Source of the DNA: Brachycybe producta
Lineage: Eukaryota; Arthropoda; Diplopoda; Playtdesmida; Andrognathidae
Assembly (NCBI GenBank): GCA_036925085.1
Contig: JAUPFP010000020.1
Coordinates: 3,925,495 to 3,989,494 of the forward strand
Reading direction: 5' to 3'
Length of the DNA: 64,000 nucleotides
Shown here: in pieces, positions 9,417 to 21,314 of the stretch
How positions within the stretch are numbered: position 1 is the first letter of the stretch
How the letters are laid out: each line of letters opens with the position of its first letter
The notes under the pieces: generated by a model
What the model saw: only the letters and a program-made list of their open reading frames with translations
Database searches by the model: none
Told to the model about the DNA's origin: nothing
Translations under genes and position numbers: made by a program

Positions 9417-10144
9417 TCGACATTTCGACTGTAATTTTGACATTTCGACTGTAATCTCGACATTTCGACTGTAATCTCGACATTTCGACTGTAATCTCGA
9501 CATTTCGACTGTAATCTCGACATTTCGACTGTAATCTCGACATTTCGACTGTAATCTCGACATTTCGACTGTAATCTCGACATTTCGACTGTAATCTCGA
9601 CATTTCGACTGTAATCTCGACATTTCGACTTTAATCTCGACATTTCGACTGTAATCTCGACATTTCGACTGTAATCTCGACATTTCGACTTTAATCTCGA
9701 CATTTCGACTTTAATCTCGACATTTCGACTTTAATCTCGACATTTCGACTTTAATCTCGACATTTCGACTTTAATCTCGACATTTCGACTTTAATCTCGA
9801 CATTTCGACTTTAATCTCGACATTTCGACTTTAATCTCGACATTTCGACTTTAATCTCGACATTTCGACTTTAATCTCGACATTTCGACTGTAATCTCGA
9901 CATTTCGACTGTAATCTCGACATTTCGACTTTAATCTCGACATTTCGACTTTAATCTCGACATTTCGACTGTAATCTCGACATTTCGACTGTAATCTCGA
10001 CATTTCGACTGTAATCTCGACATTTCGACTGTAATCTCGACATTTCGACTTTAATCTCGACATTTCGACTTTAATCTCGACATTTCGACTTTAATCTAGA
10101 CATTTCGACTTTAATCTAGACATTTCGACTGTAATCTCGACATG
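9417..10144. repeat. 20-bp minisatellite, about 36 units
   Basis: The unit is CATTTCGACTNTAATCTCGA with an almost perfect 20-base period. Position 12 alternates between G and T in blocks, which suggests expansion of pre-existing variants. The MSRLQSK-type frames are repeat artefacts (three units make exactly 20 codons). Confidence 0.97.
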
Positions 10145-10157
10145 TCGATTTTTAATC

Positions 10158-10308
10158 GCTTTTATTCGGCCATGTTAAGTATGCCATGTTGTGCGCACCA
10201 TACTCTAATAATTAAATTGCTGTCACAAGAGGGCGCTTGCAATAATTTTAATTATCAGAGTATGGTGCGCGCAACATGGCATACTTAACATGGCCGCCGA
10301 ATAAGAGA
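10158..10308. repeat. Palindrome inside copy 1
   Basis: Arms of about 65 bases (TTATTCGGCCATGTTAAGTA and its complement) flank AAGAGGGCGCTTG. The same block is present at 19428-19530 and, as one arm, at 34280-34370. Confidence 0.75.
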
Positions 10309-10652
10309 TTAAAAGTCGACACGTCGAGATTTAAAAAAAAATCTCGCGTGTCCTTTACAGAGTTCCGTAGTTGATTGAAAAGTTAAAAGTTAAATTTCAC
10401 ATTTTTTTTTTAAAAAAAATCAGTTTATTTCTGTTCTGCGCATGAATGATGCCTAATAAAGTGAGCCGAATTTATTTTCTTTAGAAGATGTCAATACATA
10501 TAAATAAATTTAACAAAAAAAAATTATATTTGCTGATGTTGTAAAGTCATCGTCTTCCGGTTTTATTTTCATTCATTTATTTAATTATGTTTTGGTTTCA
10601 TCTGACTAATTCACAAGTTAAACACGATTTAAATTTAATATTAAAAAAAGAT

Positions 10653-10654
<2 letters not shown>

Positions 10655-10700
<46 letters not shown>
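10655..10700. repeat. (TC)n microsatellite
   Basis: About 23 uninterrupted TC dinucleotides. Confidence 0.97.
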
Positions 10701-10702
<2 letters not shown>

Positions 10703-12085
10703 CTTGAGGTAGAGAACCTATTATTATTTTTATATGTTGTTGCATCCTTTAAAAAGACAATTGCATTTGCTTTAATTGGCTCATTAACATGAGTTTTTAA
10801 AAATTAAAATTGGTCATGCCTTTATGAACTAACTAACAGTTTAACCAGTTTACATACAATATTGTGGTAGGGAGACCAAAAAAATACAGCTATGTCTTAA
10901 GTACAAGATTAATAAAAAAAAGCCCTTCCCATGTCTATGGTGAGAAAACTCAACAATCTCTATTTAATTTGAATTTCAATTATATTTTAAAGTTATTTAC
11001 ATTTAATGACATTATTTTCTTGATGATTATTTAATGAAAGAAAAAAGGTTTTTTTTAATTTTTGGCTTTATTTTTGTAATTGAGATTTTTTTTTGTTATC
11101 TGAAAGAGACTGTTAGTTACCTCCAGAAATTTCTTGTGAAAATATTGTCAAGAATTATTCAACGATTACCAAAACGAATTTTAAAATTTAAAATAAGTCA
11201 TTAATATAATTTAAAAAATTAAAAATAAGTTGACTTCATATAAATGAACTTTATCAGATAGATGCGCCACCAAACAACGGGCGTTGACAACAAAACCCCC
11301 TAAAGTATACTCCTCTACTCGAATTCTGGTAAGTGTTGCGATCACCAGCTCACATTACTTTCATTTGAATATACCATTGGATTTAATATTTGAATTATTC
11401 CCCACTTGGAAGGTTGTATTGAGTTGAATATGAATAGGGAAAATACCTATATTTCATTAAGGAATTAATGAAAATGTGAGGTGGCCACAAAAATGGGGGG
11501 GGGGGAAGACTTTCGTTTTTGAAAATTTAAAATGGCGTCGCGTTTGGTGACTCAGGAAAAGTCACTTCATTTTTAAGTTTTTTTTTAAATTTAAAAAATC
11601 GGTTTGACAATATTTTGAAAAGATATTTCTGGGGGTAATGGTCTCTTTAACATGTTCTGATTACATTTCTAATAATTTACGTGTTATTGTTATGGTCCGG
11701 AGTGTAGTGTGCCATTTATGGAGGTTGCAGACGCCATCTATCTTGCATTTACACAACTATTTTTTTTATGGAGCATCCTCTTAAAACTATAGAAATATTA
11801 CAGGGCAAGCCATATATACGAAGAATTTAACTCATATATCTTAATAGGAAAATTTAACATTGTGAAATCAAACTATTGGAATATCCAAAATTTTAAATGT
11901 GTGGGAGTTTCCATAATCTAAATCTAAATATTTCAGTTATTTGCTATTTTAAGTAAGAGTTTTATGTTCTACATAACAAAACACTTTTTTTTGGCTGTAA
12001 TAAACCTTCAGGTAGGTTTCTTGTGACACAGGGCCACCTATAGACTGCATGCTGAGTAGTTTTTCTAGTTGGAATTCTACTTTAT
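10701..12085. other. No gene seen
   Basis: Very AT-rich, with homopolymer runs and one G9 run near 11499. No coding frame stands out. Confidence 0.5.
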
Positions 12086-12276
12086 GGCCTGGTTTCACTC
12101 TAACAAGGTTAATTTGTAAGTTAACTAAAGGTCCCTTTGCTATAGCACATGTGCGCGGAATGCTATCACCAATAGAGTATCTATACTTTGGTAATTTGGT
12201 TGGTGCATTGAAACAATTGCACGTGTGCAGAAGAGTGACCTTAACTTACATTAACCTTATAGTCTGAACCAAACCT
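12086..12276. mobile_element. Foldback MITE
   Basis: Left arm GGCCTGGTTTCACTCTAACA and right arm (reverse complement AAAGGTTTGGTTCAGACTAT) continue with AAGGTTAATNTGTAAGTTAA-like sequence. No reading frame of interest. Confidence 0.65.
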
Positions 12277-12283
12277 TTGATGG

Positions 12284-12662
12284 TTCAAATTGCAATGTGA
12301 TAGATTGACAAAAAATTGGTAAGTGGTTTTTCTATTTTTAAAAAAAGTATTTAAATATCGCGAATTTCTAACTCTTATGTTAAACTGTTAAAATACCTAA
12401 AATAATTTTTAAAAAACCAGAAAAAATATCAGCACGTGCGCCAATGTGTTGGCTTCACTGTGGTTTTTTAAAATAATTTTTAAGTATTTTTACCAACATT
12501 TTATTCAATGTTTTTTTTTTCATACGAGCACCGGGTACTCAATGAAGAGTTAGAAATTCGCGATTTTGAAATAGTTTTTAAAAATAGAACCACACTTACC
12601 AATTTTTTGTCATTCTATCACTCGATCAGCATATATTTGAGGTGCACATTGCACTTTGAAAA
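12284..12662. repeat. Large imperfect inverted repeat
   Basis: The left arm runs from TTCAAATTGCAATGTGATAG through ATTGGTAAGTGG and GCGAATTTCTAACTC. It is answered in inverse order by GAGTTAGAAATTCGCG, CACTTACCAATTTTTTGTC and CACATTGCACTTTGAA. The whole folds into one hairpin and is probably a noncoding foldback element. Confidence 0.7.
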
Positions 12663-13856
12663 CGTAATTTTGGACAACTTTAAATATGAAAAATAAACAT
12701 ATTGCCGCGGCAACTGTGTATTTTAAAAATTAACATTTTTTCTTTAACATTGGGTCTATGTGCTCAATGTAAAAACGATGCTAGCGCGCTTTGTGGCGAT
12801 TTTTCGAAATAATTTTGCTATGTAGCCTCTTATTACAAGGAAGTACAATTCAATTATAATTTTGCAGGTGCTGCCTACTGGCGCGGGTTGTAACAGATTA
12901 AAATCCGTTCTCAAATGCACCCCCATTTTTAAAAAAAAAAAAACACGCACAAAATACGCCCTGAAATGGCCAACCACACACAGGAGAGAGACCTCTTCAA
13001 AGGGGTTACCAGTTTACATTTTTTTTTTCCTAGACAATTTTAATAAGCAATTATGAGGCCTATATCATAACTGCACCCATTGGCCCAACCCGAAACTCTC
13101 AAACCCCTCCCTTTTTTAAAAAAAAAATAATTTTCAGACACTTTTAAAAATTCATTAGCATTTTTAGTAAGATATTTTTCTAATATGGAAAAAAAAAGAA
13201 AAAACCCGTTATGTGCTTAGAGGCACGTTGACCACCATGAAAGAGCTATATTTTCAACCTTGCTGACCACTCTTTCTGGCCAGTGGCCGGCCTTGTTGTT
13301 TGTTCTTAACTTTGACCAAACCATTAGATGTGTTTACTTGTGAATAATAAATATGAAAGAGCAAGAGAGACTAAAGAATGTGGCAAAACGAGTTAAGTTC
13401 ATTTTTAATAACTTATTTTGTTGCTTTTTTTTTCTTTCTTTCTTCATCTTGTTGACCAAAAATTCAATTTTAAAACCACCCTGGTCCAGACTGACCCTTT
13501 GGGTCTATCTACTATAATCTCAATTGAGTTCTAACCTTGATAAGACATTTAAAGTAATCGAAAGAGCGTGTTAGATTTATCAAATAACTCCAATAGTTAA
13601 TTAATAAAAGGGAGTTGTTTTTGTTGTTATTTTCGCAAGAATAACTTCAGTTAATTTAGAGGATTATCTCATATCTGTACACGCGGTAGGTGGTTGGTTG
13701 CCATCGACATCACAAATTGTGAATGTGGACTGGTTGGTTATTTAGTTAACCAGGGTTAAGAGGCGAGAACTTTTGCTGTGTTTTAATTTTTAGTATTAGG
13801 CCAAGGTCCCACACCAAGAAAAAAACAAAACAACTGAGAATAGTTGTTCTGTTTAG
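12663..13856. other. No gene seen
   Basis: AT-rich, with several A and T homopolymers. Short frames at 12756-13056 have no recognisable motif. Confidence 0.45.
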
Positions 13857-14240
13857 TACGGAGCCCTGTAAAGGACATTTCGACTTTATTCTCGACATGT
13901 CTACCTTTTCCAGAATTTCGATATTTCGACTTTAATCTCGACATGTTGACAAAATTTTACTCTGTTTTATTCGGCCGAATAAAAGAAATTAAAGTCGACA
14001 TGTCGAGAATAAAGTCGACATGTCGAGAATAAAGTCGACGTGTCGATAATAAAGTGGACGTGTCGAGAATAAAGTTGACGTGTCGAGAATAAAGTCGACG
14101 TGTCGAGATTAAAGTCGACGTGTCGAGATTAAAGTCGACGTGTCGAGATTACAGTCGACATGTCATGAATAATGTCGACAATAAAATCGACATGTCGAGA
14201 TTTTTTAAAAAATCTTACATGTCCTATACAGGGCTCCGTA
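13857..14240. mobile_element. 20-bp minisatellite element, copy 2 (short)
   Basis: The ends are TACGGAGCCCTGTAAAGGAC and GTCCTATACAGGGCTCCGTA. The interior has about ten units of TCGACATGTCGAGAATAAAG-type sequence in two opposed blocks around TTATTCGGCCGAATAA. The array is far shorter than in copy 1. Confidence 0.8.
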
Positions 14241-14552
14241 GTTTAGTTCATGTTTGCACTTTTTTTTCTGCAAACATACATTCAGCTAAATAAACAGAAT
14301 AGAATTATTCAAATTAGATATTTCTTTTTTCAGTGGAGTTTTTTTCTGCATGTGTGAACCATTTCTTACAAATGGTGCAAAAGGGGGGGCCCAAAAGGTG
14401 CATTTTCGTGCCATTTTCAAATCAAGTCCGTGTTCTAACTTTACCTTTATTCAATTCATTTTTCTAGTTTTTACAAACATTTTCCAGGTTTTTTTTAATT
14501 TGCTTTAAGAATGCAAAGAACCTGGCGTTCTACAGACATGTATCGCTTTGAT

Positions 14553-14870
14553 CTTAAGGTGGTTTTAAAGTTTAAATAAAACGCCTCTCCGAATCTTTGA
14601 TTATTCTGTGTTTCAGGCGCAAAATGAAAAGAAACTTAAGAGAAACAAGAATGTGCTTTAGAAACTAGAAGGGTAGCTCAATCACTTGAGGGTATTGTCA
14701 TGTTGATATCTTTCAAAATGAAATCTTTATAAACAAAAATTAAAAACAACATTATCTGCTTGAACGTGGTCCATTTTCAGACAGACATAAGCGGCTTATT
14801 TTGAAAGATATCAACATGAAAATACCCTTAAGTGATTGAACTAACCTTCTAGTTTCTAAAACACGTTCAA
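14553..14870. mobile_element. Foldback MITE of the TTAAGGTGGTTT / AACTAGAAGGGTAG family
   Basis: The outer end is TTAAGGTGGTTTTAAAG. The inner arms are TTAGAAACTAGAAGGGTAGC and its inverse, with TTGATATCTTTCAAAATNAA and its inverse closer in. At least five relatives occur in the window (39880-40127, 43601-43805, 44461-44771, 46403-46675, 48981-49150). Confidence 0.8.
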
Positions 14871-14937
14871 GTTTTTTTCTTAAACTTTTGCTCAAACTAT
14901 TTTTAATTCAAGATAGAAACTGTGTATTGGAATAAAC

Positions 14938-15250
14938 CCCAATACCTTGTACACACATGAGTTAAATGATTTTCAAATTAAAGGTGTTTAGGTGAATTAT
15001 ACGGAATCCAGTTAAGGACATGAACCATATAAAAATTGAATTTATTATTAATATTTTAAAATTGAAATACTAAATCAATATTTTGTCAATAGTTTATATA
15101 ATTATATTTAAGTATTAACTCAATATTTTCAGATTATTAACTGAATAAATTGAATTCGACATATTGTTTGTTTGTCCTTCACAGGGCTCTGTAGAACACG
15201 TTTATTATTTAAATACATTTAAATTATCAGGTGTGTATTAGGTATTAGGG
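14938..15250 (+). mobile_element. MITE of the CCTTGTACACACATGAGTT family, copy 1
   Basis: About 310 bases with imperfect inverted ends (ATACCTTGTACACACATGAG and, inverted, CTAATACCTAATACACACCT). Internal landmarks are TACGGAATCCAGTTAAGGAC and CTTCACAGGGCTCTGTAGAA. Other copies: 17870-18170, 26136-26440 (inverted), 62831-63075 (inverted) and 63908-64000 (cut by the window end). Confidence 0.85.
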
Positions 15251-16230
15251 TTCTAACATAGAATACACCTATTCAAGGGTAAACCTATTGAAAAAAAAAG
15301 ATTTTAGTCTCTTGAAACCATGCTTTGAGGGTTCAAGTGTACGTTTCACTTTTTAATTTCTATCTGGGGCCTTGGCTGAGAATAACTTTTTAATTTCAAA
15401 GTTTTTTTAGTGAATTTTGAATTGACACACATTATTTATGAAAAAATATTAATTTTTGGACGCGAAAAGGGGGTCAATTAAATGAGAGCCCTCCCTCTCT
15501 TCGGACCCAAACATCACGTGATAACTAACGCTTCTAGCAATGGATTTTACCAAGAATGCCACATTCATTGCCACTTTCAAACACTTGTTTGCTACCCGAG
15601 TATTTTTAATGGAAAATCTTTGTATATATTATCATCATAAATTCAGTTTGCGTTTCTCGTGGCCATTTTTTTTTGTTTCTTCTTCTGGACTTGTATTATT
15701 TTATGTATTGCTTGTGCATGTTGTGTATGTGTGTGTGTGGGAAACGAGAATTGCATCAGGTTTGACCCAAATATTTTGTAAGAACGTAATTCAAATCTGT
15801 TGTCGGGCCCAAGATGTAATAATTCTACAACAGTTCATGTGATGCGCACACAAATATTATAGAAAGAGAGAGAGAGAAAGAAAGAGAGAGAGAGAGAGAA
15901 AAACTTGGCACGAAATAACTAAGAGATTGCAAAAAAAGTCAATAATTATTTTTGACCCCTCTATTTTATAAGGTAATTCCTTCCACCACGACCAACATAT
16001 AATAGCTTCCAGAAATCCCCTACAATATGTGTATATCTTCTTCTTCCCTGCGTTTTTCAGCCACTGTGGCCTGAATTTTTTTTTTTATACCAGGTGGTAT
16101 GGCTTTGATGTAGCGCCAAATGAAACAAGCATCAGACGGAATAAACGCCAAAAACAAATTGGCAATTATTCAATTTGGCGTTTGTTCTATCAGCTTCCAA
16201 ATCTGTTATGCTCCAATCACATCTTCAGCT
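15251..16230. other. No gene seen
   Basis: Contains an AG-rich patch near 15861-15900. The 100-codon frame at 15540-15842 shows no family motif and I do not call it a gene. Confidence 0.4.
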
Positions 16231-16728
16231 AGAAATGGACAATCTTAAGCTAGAAAATGTGCAACTTTCAAAGCTAGACAACGTTCATCTTCAAGCTAGA
16301 AAACGTTCATCTTCAAGCTAGAAAATTGTTCATCTTTCAAGCTAGAAAACTTCATCTTTCAAGCTAGAAAACTTCATCTTTCAAGCTAGAAAACTTCATC
16401 TTTCAAGCTAGAAAACTTCATCTTTCAAGCTAGAAAACTGTTCATCTTTCAAGCTAGAAAACTTCATATCTTTCAAGCTAGAAAACTTCATCTTTCAAGC
16501 TAGAAAACTTCATCTTTCAAGCTAGAAAACTTCATCTTTCAAGCTAGAAAACTGTTCATCTTTCAAGCTAGAATACGGTTCATCTTCAAGCTAGAATACG
16601 GTTCATCTTCAAGCTAGAATATGGTTCATCTTCAAGCTAGAAAACTGGTCATCTTTCAAGCTAGAAAACTGTTCAGCTTCAAGCTAGAAAACTGTTCAGC
16701 TTCAAGCTAGAAAATTATTCATCTTCAG
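16231..16728. repeat. 22-bp tandem repeat
   Basis: About 22 units of TTTCAAGCTAGAAAACTTCA plus TC, with variants carrying an extra GT (CTGTTCATC). The period drifts between 21 and 24 bases, so no frame stays open. Confidence 0.95.
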
Positions 16729-17869
16729 CGCACTACTAAACCACCTTTTATTGCATGATTACACGCCACGCTGCTAGTATGTTTCATGCAAACAAGTAAG
16801 CATATTATTGTCTCCTTGCAAAAAAAAAAACTAAGCAGAGACGCAGTACAAATGTTTTTCTTGCCCTTTTGGCACATATGGACATCTCCCATTCACTTGA
16901 CATTACACTTCCAGAACGCAATGCAAACTCAAAATAATGCATTTACATTGATTCATGGAATGCATTGTTTGTTAGTTTATCCTCTAATTTACGATAAAAA
17001 AAATGGTCATCAAAGACAACACTCGCGCTCTTGTTGCTTCCTCTTGACATTTTTTTGTTGCTTCCTGCTGTATGCACCAACATGCTGACTAAATTTGTGC
17101 CAGGGCCTAACACTATTGAGAGAGCGAGAGAGAGAGAGAGATAAGAAGGGTGAAAAAATAATAGGCAATAAATTTGTTGTTAGATTCTTGTATTGAAAAA
17201 GAAGGCTAGGTTAGTTTGTCTTGTAAAAAAGTCAACTTTTTTTTTGAGACGGTTTACGAAGGTGAGCAACAACACTTAAGTCAACCCTGAGGGACACTTC
17301 TAACCGGGCCTCCTCTCTTTCTCTCTATAATAGTCATGTTTGCCATCATCATCATCATATCATCGGTCAGAATGAAGTAGACCTACTTAGAGAGAAAGAG
17401 GGAGAGAGAGAGAGGGGAGAAGAAAAGTTTCCCTGTGGGCAGGTGACTTTTTTTTTTACAGGTACCAATCCTCTTTTTTTTTAAAAAAACAAAACAACAA
17501 CATTAGGGGAAGGTTTCTATGTAAACCGTTAAATATTTTTAGCAAATTCTTTTCAGGTGTTTGGTTTTCCTATGATGAATGTATTTTTTTGTCTTATTTT
17601 TTTGTCTTATTTTTTTTTGGCGGTGGGGGGGGGGGGGGAAGGTGTCTTAACATATAAAAGGTAAAGAAAAGGGGTCAGATGTTTTGTAACTTTTGTCTGT
17701 GTTCAGAACATTAAGTTTAAAATTTAGATAAAGCTGTTTTATTTGATGGGGAATGTCATTTAAAGGTTAGAGTGCCTTTGAAAAGGACAATATACAGTAA
17801 GAGCGTCGATTATCGGAACCTTCGATTATAATTATCAGAACCAATTTTTTTTTACTTATTCTTAAGCCA
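16729..17869. other. No gene seen; microsatellite patches
   Basis: Includes AG-rich tracts near 17118-17142 and 17390-17425 and a G run near 17625-17639. Near 17795-17850 TCGATTATCGGAACC resembles the end of the pogo-like MITE at 42425. Confidence 0.45.
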
Positions 17870-18170
17870 GTAATACATAGTACACACATGAGTTAAATGA
17901 ATTCAAATTAAATGTGTTTAGGTGAATTATACGGAATCTAGTTAAGGACATGAACCAAATAAAAATTGCCTTCAATTATTAATATTTTAAAATGGAAATT
18001 AATATAATTATATTTAAGTATTAACTCAATATTTTCAGATTTATACTATACAGACTTATACTGAATTAAATTGAATTCGACATATTGTTTGTTTGTCCTT
18101 CACAGGGCTCTGTAGAACACGTTTATTATTTAAATGCTTTTAAATTATCAGGTGTGTACTAGGTATAAGG
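17870..18170 (+). mobile_element. MITE of the CCTTGTACACACATGAGTT family, copy 2
   Basis: Parallels 14938-15250 from TACACACATGAGTTAAATGA to GGTGTGTACTAGGTATAAGG, with an internal deletion of about 25 bases near 18000. Confidence 0.85.
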
Positions 18171-19370
18171 CTGAGAAAGCACTCTAGTAGATGCGCAGAA
18201 GGTTAACATGTGGAAAATGCAGAAAATTAGAACATGTTCTAATTTAATGCAACTTTGAAGAGATAATTTTACATTCACGTCGCTATACACATGCATTCTA
18301 CATTTATAAATTAATTTATAAATTTATTTAAGAAATAATTGTAGGTGTATAACGGGCTTTAAGCAGCAGGATGGTATTCACTAAAAGAGCGAGCAAAACA
18401 TTCGCTTGATGTTTTTGCATTCATGTTTTCCAATAACATCTATGGGGCTTAGCATTAGCCACTGCAATGCCAACATCCGGGGTAGGAGGTGGGAGAGACA
18501 CCACGAAATAGCGCCACAAAGTGGCCTGCGTAAAGCAGGCCTATGTTGCACTTCTAGTATCATGATAGAAGGTTAATTGTGCATCTACTGTATACAGAAA
18601 GTATACCAGCATCAATCTCTGTATTGAAATATATGTCATCTCGACAGACACCATCTTGTTTCTCACCTAGGCCTACTAATAAAAATCATGATTTTTCCAC
18701 CTTTTTTCAAAAAAATATGAAAAATAAATGTTTTAGTCTTTCATTTACTATTTAAGTTTTCAAACATAATTTCGTTTTTTTTTTCTTGAAAAAAAAAGTT
18801 TGGGTGGCACCATAACTTCCAAAAGGTGGTAATATCTACTTGGTAACAGCCGAAAATGTACTATAGAGAATGACAATGTGTAATTTTGTATTTTCCTAAT
18901 GGAATTTATGAGAAAACTATGAATAGAAAGGGAGAGTGAGAGACAATGTGTAGAGACAATAGTTTCAGAAACAAAAGTTTCTAAATATAGTAGCAACTTT
19001 TTCAGAGCTTTTTGGTTGGTCTTTGTTTTTCGGCCCCTTTTACAAATTACTGATTTTGAGATTTTTTTTCTTTTTTACAAAAGAGCTAAGAAAAGATAGG
19101 AACCTTAAAAATGTGTAGAGACCACAAAAGATAATTACAGGGGTCACCAAAGTATATGTTAGTGTTTTATGGCTTATGGAAAGGAAAGGTCAAGTGTGTT
19201 CAGAGACCTCTTGGTAATCTGTTTTTTTTTTAGCTTTTACTGTTTCTAGTCCCTTTAGTTTTGAAAATTTGTACTTAGAATCTACATCATTGCTTTCAAA
19301 AAGCTGAGAAGCCCAATCTGGCCTTATGTATTTAAAATTCATAATGAGTCACAAGCAGAAAAGTACGGAG
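18171..19370. other. No gene seen
   Basis: AT-rich. No open frame with recognisable motifs on either strand. Confidence 0.45.
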
Positions 19371-19530
19371 CCCTGCAGAGGACTATTGCAAATTTTTTTT
19401 ATAAACTCGACATGTCGACTTTTACTCTCTTCTATTCGGACAAGTTAATTATGCCATGTTGTGCGCACTATACTCTAATAATTAAATTATTGCTTCTACA
19501 AGAGGGCGCTTGTAATTATTTAATTATTAA
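19371..19530 (+). mobile_element. 20-bp minisatellite element, broken copy
   Basis: Begins ACGGAGCCCTGCAGAGGACT, then one CGACATGTCGACTTT unit, then the GCCATGTTGTGCGCACTATA palindrome arm and the AAGAGGGCGCTTG centre. The right end is missing; another MITE begins at 19543. Confidence 0.7.
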
Positions 19531-19542
19531 GAATATAGTGTA

Positions 19543-19742
19543 CACAGGCATCTGTAGACAGCTTAAGAATTTCTTTGGCTCCGCCCTTTTATGAGTGTCA
19601 TCAATTTCTAATTGGTTTGATACTGGGCCTGATGTCGCGTGCCCCGCCCATTTTATTTATAATTGGTTGATATTTGGTCTGACGCTCATCGCTCATAGAA
19701 AGGTATAACCAAAGAAATTCTGAAGCTGTCTACAGATGCTGT
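19543..19742. mobile_element. Foldback MITE related to the ACAGGCAA families
   Basis: The ends are ACAGGCATCTGTAGACAGCT and an inverse ending AGATGCTGT. Inside are TGGCTCCGCCCTTTTATGAG, ATTGGTTTGATACTGG and TCTGACGCTCAT, as in the other ACAGGCAA foldbacks. Confidence 0.75.
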
Positions 19743-19855
19743 ACGCTTAGACCATGTATAAGGGTCGATGGAGCATGAGCCATAAGAGCTGCTAAAAAAC
19801 AGTGGAGCCAAGATGACTCAGCAGTTTATCCCAGGCAATGAAAGTGTTGCCCATA

Positions 19856-20032
19856 GTCACGTGACAAGGCCGTTGGCAATAGCTTGGGTCAATTTGAATT
19901 TGCCAATAGGAACGATGCACTTTAGTTTTGCAGCGTATAAAACCCGCTCTTCAGAATCTGTTGTTCTTAATACTTCGTTCCTATTGGCCAATTCAAATTG
20001 ACCAAAGCTATCACCAACGACCACCACGTGAC
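19856..20032. repeat. Palindromic element with CACGTGAC ends
   Basis: Arms GTCACGTGACAAGGCCGTTG and their imperfect inverse bring together CACGTG, CCAATAGG and a central TATAAAA. Probably a foldback MITE. The frames on both strands follow from the palindrome. Confidence 0.65.
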
Positions 20033-20254
20033 AAGTAGGCCTGCCCTGCGTCATGTTGGTCCCAAGGTTTATTGCAGGTGGTCCGTCTACCCCTATTCAT
20101 TGGCCATGTGCATGCAACATGACATAATTAACATGGCTGAAGAGGAAGTGACCTTTTTTAGAACATAATATAGTCACTGCATCTGGGAGGGCGGGGGACG
20201 AAAACAAAATAAATATCTAGTCAGCCACCTTTGTCGTGTATCAGACGCCGCTAT

Positions 20255-20345
20255 TACAATTACAATTACAAAAAATACTCAGCAAGTATTGGGTTGGCCT
20301 ATGGCAGAGGGATCTTAAGATTCAAGTGCTGCAAGATTGCATTTT
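20255..20345 (-). mobile_element. LINE 3'-tail fragment
   Basis: ATTACAATTACAAAAAATAC followed by GGCCTATGGCAGAGGGATCT and CTGCAAGATTGCAT is an inverted copy of 60184-60270, which lies just downstream of a LINE ORF2 end. Confidence 0.6.
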
Positions 20346-21029
20346 ATATTTGAATGTTTGGGCCCCTAGGGTTTCAGATTTGTGTTTGAAATGCCCACCA
20401 ATGTGTGTGTGTGTGGATCCAGAGTGAAGTGTTTATATTATTATTATATATTTCCAATGTGATTTTTCTTTTTGGTACACTTGTTTATTATTATGATTGT
20501 CACGTGATGATAACCTCCCGGAAATGGTTATCCAATCACATAAAGTAGTCATGTGAAACGACCAGATAGATAGATATAGGTAGAGAGATATTTAGACATT
20601 GGTGTCTATTATATTATTGAGTATAATGTGAAGATCCAACCATCCATGAATGGCATTATGCCACAGAAAAATATTTTGTTTCAATGGAAAGGCAATTTTA
20701 TTCGCTTTTTTTAATATTAAAAAAAGAACTTTCCTTTTTTTATATACATGTATATAATAATACACAATGATGCAATTATGAGACTGTCATATTTAAGAAT
20801 AAAAGTCACTCAAAAGTCAAATAAAATGGGTTCTTAAGGTGGTTTCAAAGTGTAAACGCCTCTCGAATTCTTAAATTATGGGGTTTTTTTTTTCTTCTTC
20901 TGTCTCTGGACCACGTCCCCGCACAGTGAATGGTCGGTCAATGATGTAAATGAATGATGATGATGATGATGGGGCAATTCGACCCCCCCGGAATTGGGCA
21001 ACATGTGTAATTATGACCGACTGTTCTGC
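20346..21029. other. No gene seen
   Basis: A fragment at about 20834-20880 (TTAAGGTGGTTTCAAAG) is an end of the TTAAGGTGGTTT foldback family. The rest is AT-rich. Confidence 0.45.
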
Positions 21030-21235
21030 ACAGGCAATTAGAAATCGGGACAAACAGAAGTTGGTTCCGCCCTTTTTATGACGACCGACAACTTCTAATT
21101 GGTTGGTTATGTAGTCTGACGTCACATGCTGCGCCTTTTTCAACGTCGAACCACACAACAAACCAATTAGAAGTTGCCGTTCGTTATAAAAAGGGCGGAG
21201 CCAACTTCTGTTTGTCCCGATTTCTAATTGCCTGT
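21030..21235. mobile_element. ACAGGCAATTAG foldback MITE, copy 1
   Basis: Near-perfect long inverted arms begin ACAGGCAATTAGAAATCGGG. Each arm carries a GGCGGAG/CTCCGCC-type GC box and ATTGG/CCAAT. A TGACGTCA palindrome sits at 21117-21124. Flanks CTGTTCTGC and CTGCCCTGC look like a decayed 9-bp target duplication. Five related copies lie at 36289, 37342, 51373, 54676 and 56175. Confidence 0.9.
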
Positions 21236-21314
21236 CTGCCCTGCCTGACATAAACTTCATAATGCCAGAGAAGTTATGAAAGATAAACACAACCACCGAC
21301 ACTAGTTGTTTTAC

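Larger units (their letters stand above)
9373..10369. mobile_element. Inverted-repeat element with internal 20-bp minisatellite, copy 1
   Basis: The ends are TATGGAGCCCTGTAAAGGAC and the reverse complement of a matching sequence (GTCCTTTACAGAGTTCCGTA), each followed by an A/T-rich CTCGA(TTTTTT) block. Inside are a long 20-bp array (9417-10144) and a palindrome of about 150 bases (10158-10308) with GCCATGTTGTGCGCACCATA-type arms. Relatives sit at 13857-14240, 19371-19530 (broken) and 33747-34441. Noncoding. Confidence 0.8.

Noticed and set aside
9253..10063. Several 70-116 codon frames with MSRLQSK repeats
   Set aside because: Product of the 20-bp minisatellite (60 bases give 20 codons).
9417..10144. 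Looks like a regular repeat array, possibly a CRISPR
   Set aside because: Units are contiguous with no unique spacers and the DNA is eukaryotic; it is a minisatellite.
14680..14700. GTAGCTCAATCACTTGAGGG resembles a tRNA D-arm
   Set aside because: It is part of the AACTAGAAGGGTAG foldback MITE and recurs with no acceptor or anticodon stem.
16231..16728. Regular 22-bp array, CRISPR-like at a glance
   Set aside because: No spacers; plain tandem repeat.
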